Of a DNA stretch of 64,000 bases, positions 61,033-64,000 are shown piece by piece. The position numbers and the translations under genes are program-made. Under the pieces are notes generated by a model. That model saw only the letters and a list, made by a program, of their open reading frames with translations. It ran no database searches and was not told the origin of the DNA. Within the stretch, counting starts at the first letter, position 1; each line of letters opens with the position of its first letter. The stretch comes from Tissierella praeacuta_A (lineage in GTDB: Bacteria > Bacillota > Clostridia > Tissierellales > Tissierellaceae): contig NZ_JBEBOY010000013.1 in assembly GCF_040396155.1 (NCBI RefSeq), positions 14,674 to 78,673 on the forward strand, in the 5' to 3' direction.

Positions 61033-62106
61033 ATGATAACAATAAGCTTATGTATGATTGTTAAAAATGAAGAAGATGTTATAGCTAGATGCTTAGACTC
61101 TGTAAAAGATATTATTGATGAAATAATAATAGTAGATACTGGGTCCAATGATAATACAAAAGAAATAGTCAAAGGATATACAGATAAGGTATTTGATTTT
61201 AAGTGGATAGATGATTTTTCAGCAGCAAGAAATTATTCTTTTTCTAAGGCTACGAAAGATTTTATTCTTTGGCTAGATGCTGATGACGTTATTCTTGAAA
61301 AGGATAGGGAAAAATTTAAGCAATTTAAAAAAGAATTAGATCATAAGGTTGATGTAGTGATGATGAAATATAATGTAGGGTTCGATGAAGAAGGTAATGT
61401 AAACTTTTCATATTTTAGAGAACGTTTAGTAAAGAGAACAAATAACTATCGATGGAATGAGCCTGTTCATGAATATCTAGAATTAGGGGGTAATATAATA
61501 AACTCTGATATCTGTATAACTCATAAGAAGGAACGGATAGATGTTCCAGGTAGAAATTTAGCTATTTATGAAAAGACTATTAAGTCTGGAACCAATTTAA
61601 CACCTAGAGGTCTTTATTATTATGCTAGGGAGCTGTTTTATAATGAAAGATATAATGATGCAATAAAATATTTTAATAAATTTTTAGATACAGAAAAAGG
61701 GTGGGTAGAAGATAATATAAGTGCTTGCCATATTCTTTCAATTTGTTACGATAATATAAATGATAGAAAAAATATGCTAGAATCTTTATTAAAGAGTTTC
61801 GAATATGATACTCCAAGGGCAGAAATCTGTTGTCACATTGGAGATTATTTTTCTGGTAATGGAGATTATAAGAGAGCAACATTTTGGTATAAATTAGCTC
61901 TAGAATTAGAGGAGCCAACTGATGGATGGGGATTTGTACAACATGACTATTGGGGATATATTCCATGTGTGAAACTATGTGTGTGTTATGATAAACTTGG
62001 CAATATAGAAGAAGCTATAAAATATAATGATAAAGCAGCAGAATATAAACCTAATGACTTAGCTGTAGAGCATAATAGAAGGTATTTTGAAAATATAAGG
62101 GAATAA
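61033..62106 (+). CDS. Family 2 glycosyltransferase with C-terminal TPR repeats
   Basis: A 357-aa protein. Residues ~1-100 are a GT2/GT-A domain (ISLCMIVKNEEDVIARCLDSV, IIIVDTGSNDNTKEIV, FILWLDADDVI with the DxD metal motif), and ~190-350 hold TPR-like helices (ALYYYARELFYNERYNDAIKYFNKFL, NIEEAIKYNDKAAEYKPND). Such GT2-TPR proteins glycosylate proteins or lipids. It follows the collagen-like gene and has a sigma-K-type promoter, so glycosylation of the Gly-x-Thr filament is plausible. GAGGTG precedes the ATG. Confidence 0.85.
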   Translation: MITISLCMIVKNEEDVIARCLDSVKDIIDEIIIVDTGSNDNTKEIVKGYTDKVFDFKWIDDFSAARNYSFSKATKDFILWLDADDVILEKDREKFKQFKKELDHKVDVVMMKYNVGFDEEGNVNFSYFRERLVKRTNNYRWNEPVHEYLELGGNIINSDICITHKKERIDVPGRNLAIYEKTIKSGTNLTPRGLYYYARELFYNERYNDAIKYFNKFLDTEKGWVEDNISACHILSICYDNINDRKNMLESLLKSFEYDTPRAEICCHIGDYFSGNGDYKRATFWYKLALELEEPTDGWGFVQHDYWGYIPCVKLCVCYDKLGNIEEAIKYNDKAAEYKPNDLAVEHNRRYFENIRE

Positions 62107-62498
62107 AATATAGACCTGTATAAGCAGATATTTAATTGGAATTATAGGATATATATTAAGTGTATTTCCAATTGAACTTCCTATATATGAATAAAATATG
62201 TATAAATTTTGTTCATATATAGGAAATCTTTATTTATAAATACAGTTAATGTTATCTTTTTATAATAATTTTAACTTTTCTTAGCAAATCATTTCCTATA
62301 ATTTATTTGGGAAACCATAAAATTGTATATAAGCTCAGGATTTTCTGCTGAGTAACTGCAGTTGCTACATCTGACATCCAATGTGCAGTTATTATCGTAA
62401 TTTTGATATTAAGAAACTACTATCTTTTTTATTTAAAAAAATATATACTTAATATTAGGTTATATTATGTAGCCTAATATTTTTTAAAGGAGGAAGAA
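62107..62498. other. Gap with one hairpin upstream of the nitronate monooxygenase gene
   Basis: TTCCTATATATGA (62178-62190) and TCATATATAGGAA (62213-62225) form a 13-bp stem, a likely terminator for the glycosyltransferase. The rest to 62480 has no gene or recognised RNA motif. Confidence 0.55.
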
Positions 62499-63581
62499 AT
62501 GGAACTATCTAAACTTAAAATAGGAAATCTAACTGCTAAACTACCTATTGTACAAGGTGGAATGGGGATTGGTATTTCTTTGTCAAATCTAGCAGGTAAT
62601 GTGGCCTTGAATGGAGGAATAGGTATATTATCTGGTGTAGAAATTGGATTCAATGATCCAGATTATTACCGAAATAAGAAAGAAGCCAATTCAAGGGCTT
62701 TAAAGCATCATATTAAAAGGGCTAAAGAGATATCAAAGGGTGGTATTATTGGTATCAATATAATGGCAGTGCTAAATAATTTTGAAGAAATAGTTTTGGA
62801 AGCAGTCAGGGAAAAAATAGATATAATCTTTTCAGGTGCAGGACTTCCCTTGAACCTGCCTAGTTTCACTAAAGGAACTGATACAAAGGTTGTACCTATT
62901 GTTTCATCTGACAGGGCTGCTACTCTTATATGCAAAACTTGGAGCAAACGATATGATATTATTCCAGATGCTATTGTATTAGAGGGACCAAAGGCAGGAG
63001 GACATCTAGGATTTTCAACGAAAGAACTAGAAGACTCTACTAAGGATTTAGAGAATCTATTAGTTGATGTATTAGAGGCAATAAAACCATACGAAGAAAA
63101 ATATGGAAAGGAAATTCCTATTATAGCTGCAGGAGGAATAATGGATGGGAAAGATATAGCTAGGTTACTAAAACTAGGGGCAGCAGGAGTTCAAATGGGA
63201 AGTAGATTCGCAGCAACTAATGAATGTGATGCATCAGAGACTTTTAAAGAAGCTTATATAAATGCAAAGGAAGAAGATATAGTCCTAATTAATAGTCCGG
63301 TGGGTCTAATTGGTCGGGCTATAAATAATAAGTTTATAGAAGATGCACGTATGGGACTAAGAAAACCAATAAAATGTATTACAAATTGTTTAAAGCCATG
63401 TAAACCTACAGAAGTTCAATATTGTATAGCAAATGCTTTAATCAACGCACAAAAGGGAAATCTTAATTCTGGATTTGTTTTTGCAGGTACTAATGCATAT
63501 AAAATAGATAAAATTGTGTCGGTAAAAGAGTTAATGGAAAAATTGATGGAAGAAACAAAGCTACATTTTGTAGAATTATAA
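62499..63581 (+). CDS. NAD(P)H-dependent flavin oxidoreductase (nitronate monooxygenase/FabK-like)
   Basis: A 360-aa FMN-barrel protein. It begins LPIVQGGMGIGISLSNLAGNVALNGGIGILSG, and contains GINIMAVL, IVLEGPKAGGHLG, IPIIAAGGIMDGKDIARLLKLGAAGVQMGSRF and a SPVGLIGRAI segment, as in nitronate monooxygenases and FabK enoyl-ACP reductases. The C-terminal CxxxxxPCKP cysteines are common in the clostridial branch. AAAGGAGG 6 nt upstream; no fatty-acid synthesis genes are adjacent, so a FabK role is not assumed. Confidence 0.88.
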   Translation: MELSKLKIGNLTAKLPIVQGGMGIGISLSNLAGNVALNGGIGILSGVEIGFNDPDYYRNKKEANSRALKHHIKRAKEISKGGIIGINIMAVLNNFEEIVLEAVREKIDIIFSGAGLPLNLPSFTKGTDTKVVPIVSSDRAATLICKTWSKRYDIIPDAIVLEGPKAGGHLGFSTKELEDSTKDLENLLVDVLEAIKPYEEKYGKEIPIIAAGGIMDGKDIARLLKLGAAGVQMGSRFAATNECDASETFKEAYINAKEEDIVLINSPVGLIGRAINNKFIEDARMGLRKPIKCITNCLKPCKPTEVQYCIANALINAQKGNLNSGFVFAGTNAYKIDKIVSVKELMEKLMEETKLHFVEL

Positions 63582-63611
63582 AGCTAAGCCGAAAAGGCTT
63601 AGCTTTATTTA
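63580..63611 (+). terminator. Intrinsic terminator
   Basis: AAAGCTAAGCC (63580-63590), loop GAAAA, GGCTTAGCTTT (63596-63606), then ATTT; begins in the stop codon of the oxidoreductase. Confidence 0.85.
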
Positions 63612-63661
63612 CATATCTTTGATAGAATATATTATAATTCAAGATATTGAGCATTTAAATA

Positions 63662-63910
63662 ATGGATGTGTATCTATTAGGAAAGTTAACAAGACCAGTA
63701 TGGATAGAAATAGATTTAGATAATCTTGTCCATAATTATAAGGAAATCAGAAAAACATTAAAAGAAGAAACAGAACTGATGGCAGCAGCAAGTAAAATTT
63801 GTCAAATCTCAGCAGTTGTACAATATATGTTTACTAAGGAATTACCTAGAATATATATAAAGAATAATGAAATAATAAATATAGCAAAAGATTATAGTGT
63901 TATAGATTAA
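63662..63910 (+). pseudogene. Alanine racemase remnant with internal deletion
   Basis: Residues 11-42 (RPVWIEIDLDNLVHNYKEIRKTLKEETELMA) are the N-terminal strand and helix of alanine racemase just before the PLP-lysine motif, but VVKANAYGHG is missing. The text then jumps to LPRIYIKNNEI, similar to the C-terminal end of the family. About 280 residues are gone, including the PLP Lys and catalytic Tyr, so it is non-functional. The ribosome binding site is also poor. Beyond 63910 to the window end nothing is recognised. Confidence 0.7.
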
Positions 63911-64000
63911 CATATAAAAAATATGGAACAATTTCCATTGCAATAATAAGTCCAGCTAAGAATTGTCAATAAAAGATTTTAAATTATTTAATAGAATGTA

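Overview
The window is AT-rich (low-GC) DNA from an anaerobic, spore-forming Firmicute, most likely a Clostridia/Tissierellia-type amino-acid fermenter. The evidence is a complete Stickland D-proline reductase locus with an in-frame UGA (selenocysteine) in prdB, a PerR-rubrerythrin oxygen-defence operon, meso-diaminopimelate dehydrogenase, strong AGGAGG ribosome binding sites with frequent GTG/TTG starts, and spore-surface genes behind sigma-K-type promoters. The genus is inference. No rRNA, tRNA, CRISPR array, prophage or insertion sequence was recognised.

Layout. 1-7.2 kb: tail of a LevR-type PTS regulator, a -24/-12 (sigma-54) promoter, and a seven-gene PTS operon (IIB, IIC, GH4 phospho-glycosidase, IIA, MupG/DUF871, HPr, EI), a self-contained beta-linked sugar or muropeptide-sugar uptake unit. 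7.4-14.6 kb: glmS, a frameshifted membrane protein gene, a YcxB-like protein, mntP behind a yybP-ykoY manganese riboswitch with a sigma-A promoter and terminator, a CofE-like ligase divergent from a LysR gene, and a zinc-ribbon membrane protein. 15-25.5 kb: a two-gene gamma-glutamyl thiol module, ddh, a stand-alone FakA-like domain, a membrane J-domain protein, a Gate-domain membrane protein, trkA-trkH and a GNAT gene. 25.3-29 kb: decayed regulator remnants beside a MacA/MacB-type ABC exporter. 29-34.4 kb: L-lactate dehydrogenase with a FadR-type operator and its probable regulator, a CBM48-like protein plus an amphipathic low-complexity protein, uppP, and a small anchored protein.

34.5-43.7 kb: the prd locus. 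prdR encodes a sigma-54 activator. An exact GG-N10-GC promoter drives prdC-prdA-(82 aa)-prdB-prdD-prdE-prdF. Racemase PrdF supplies D-proline, PrdA (pyruvoyl precursor) and PrdB (Sec) reduce it, and PrdC brings electrons. PrdD and PrdE together look like PrdA split at its processing site.

43.7-58.3 kb: Dps, HxlR regulator, MATE pump, perR-rubrerythrin, a radical SAM/TIGR03915 DNA-repair-like pair, a BlaI plus M56-M23 fusion pair with two operators, nitroreductase, DegV, an unexplained promoter-to-terminator leader before rsgA, two GNAT proteins and an HD protein.

58.4-62.1 kb: a probable late-sporulation, exosporium-like cluster. A YVTN-repeat gene with an amber third codon, a small Ser/Thr-rich protein, a collagen-like BclA/BclB-type protein and a glycosyltransferase each sit behind an AC-N16/17-CATANNNTA promoter. 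The window ends with a nitronate monooxygenase-like oxidoreductase and an internally deleted alanine racemase remnant.
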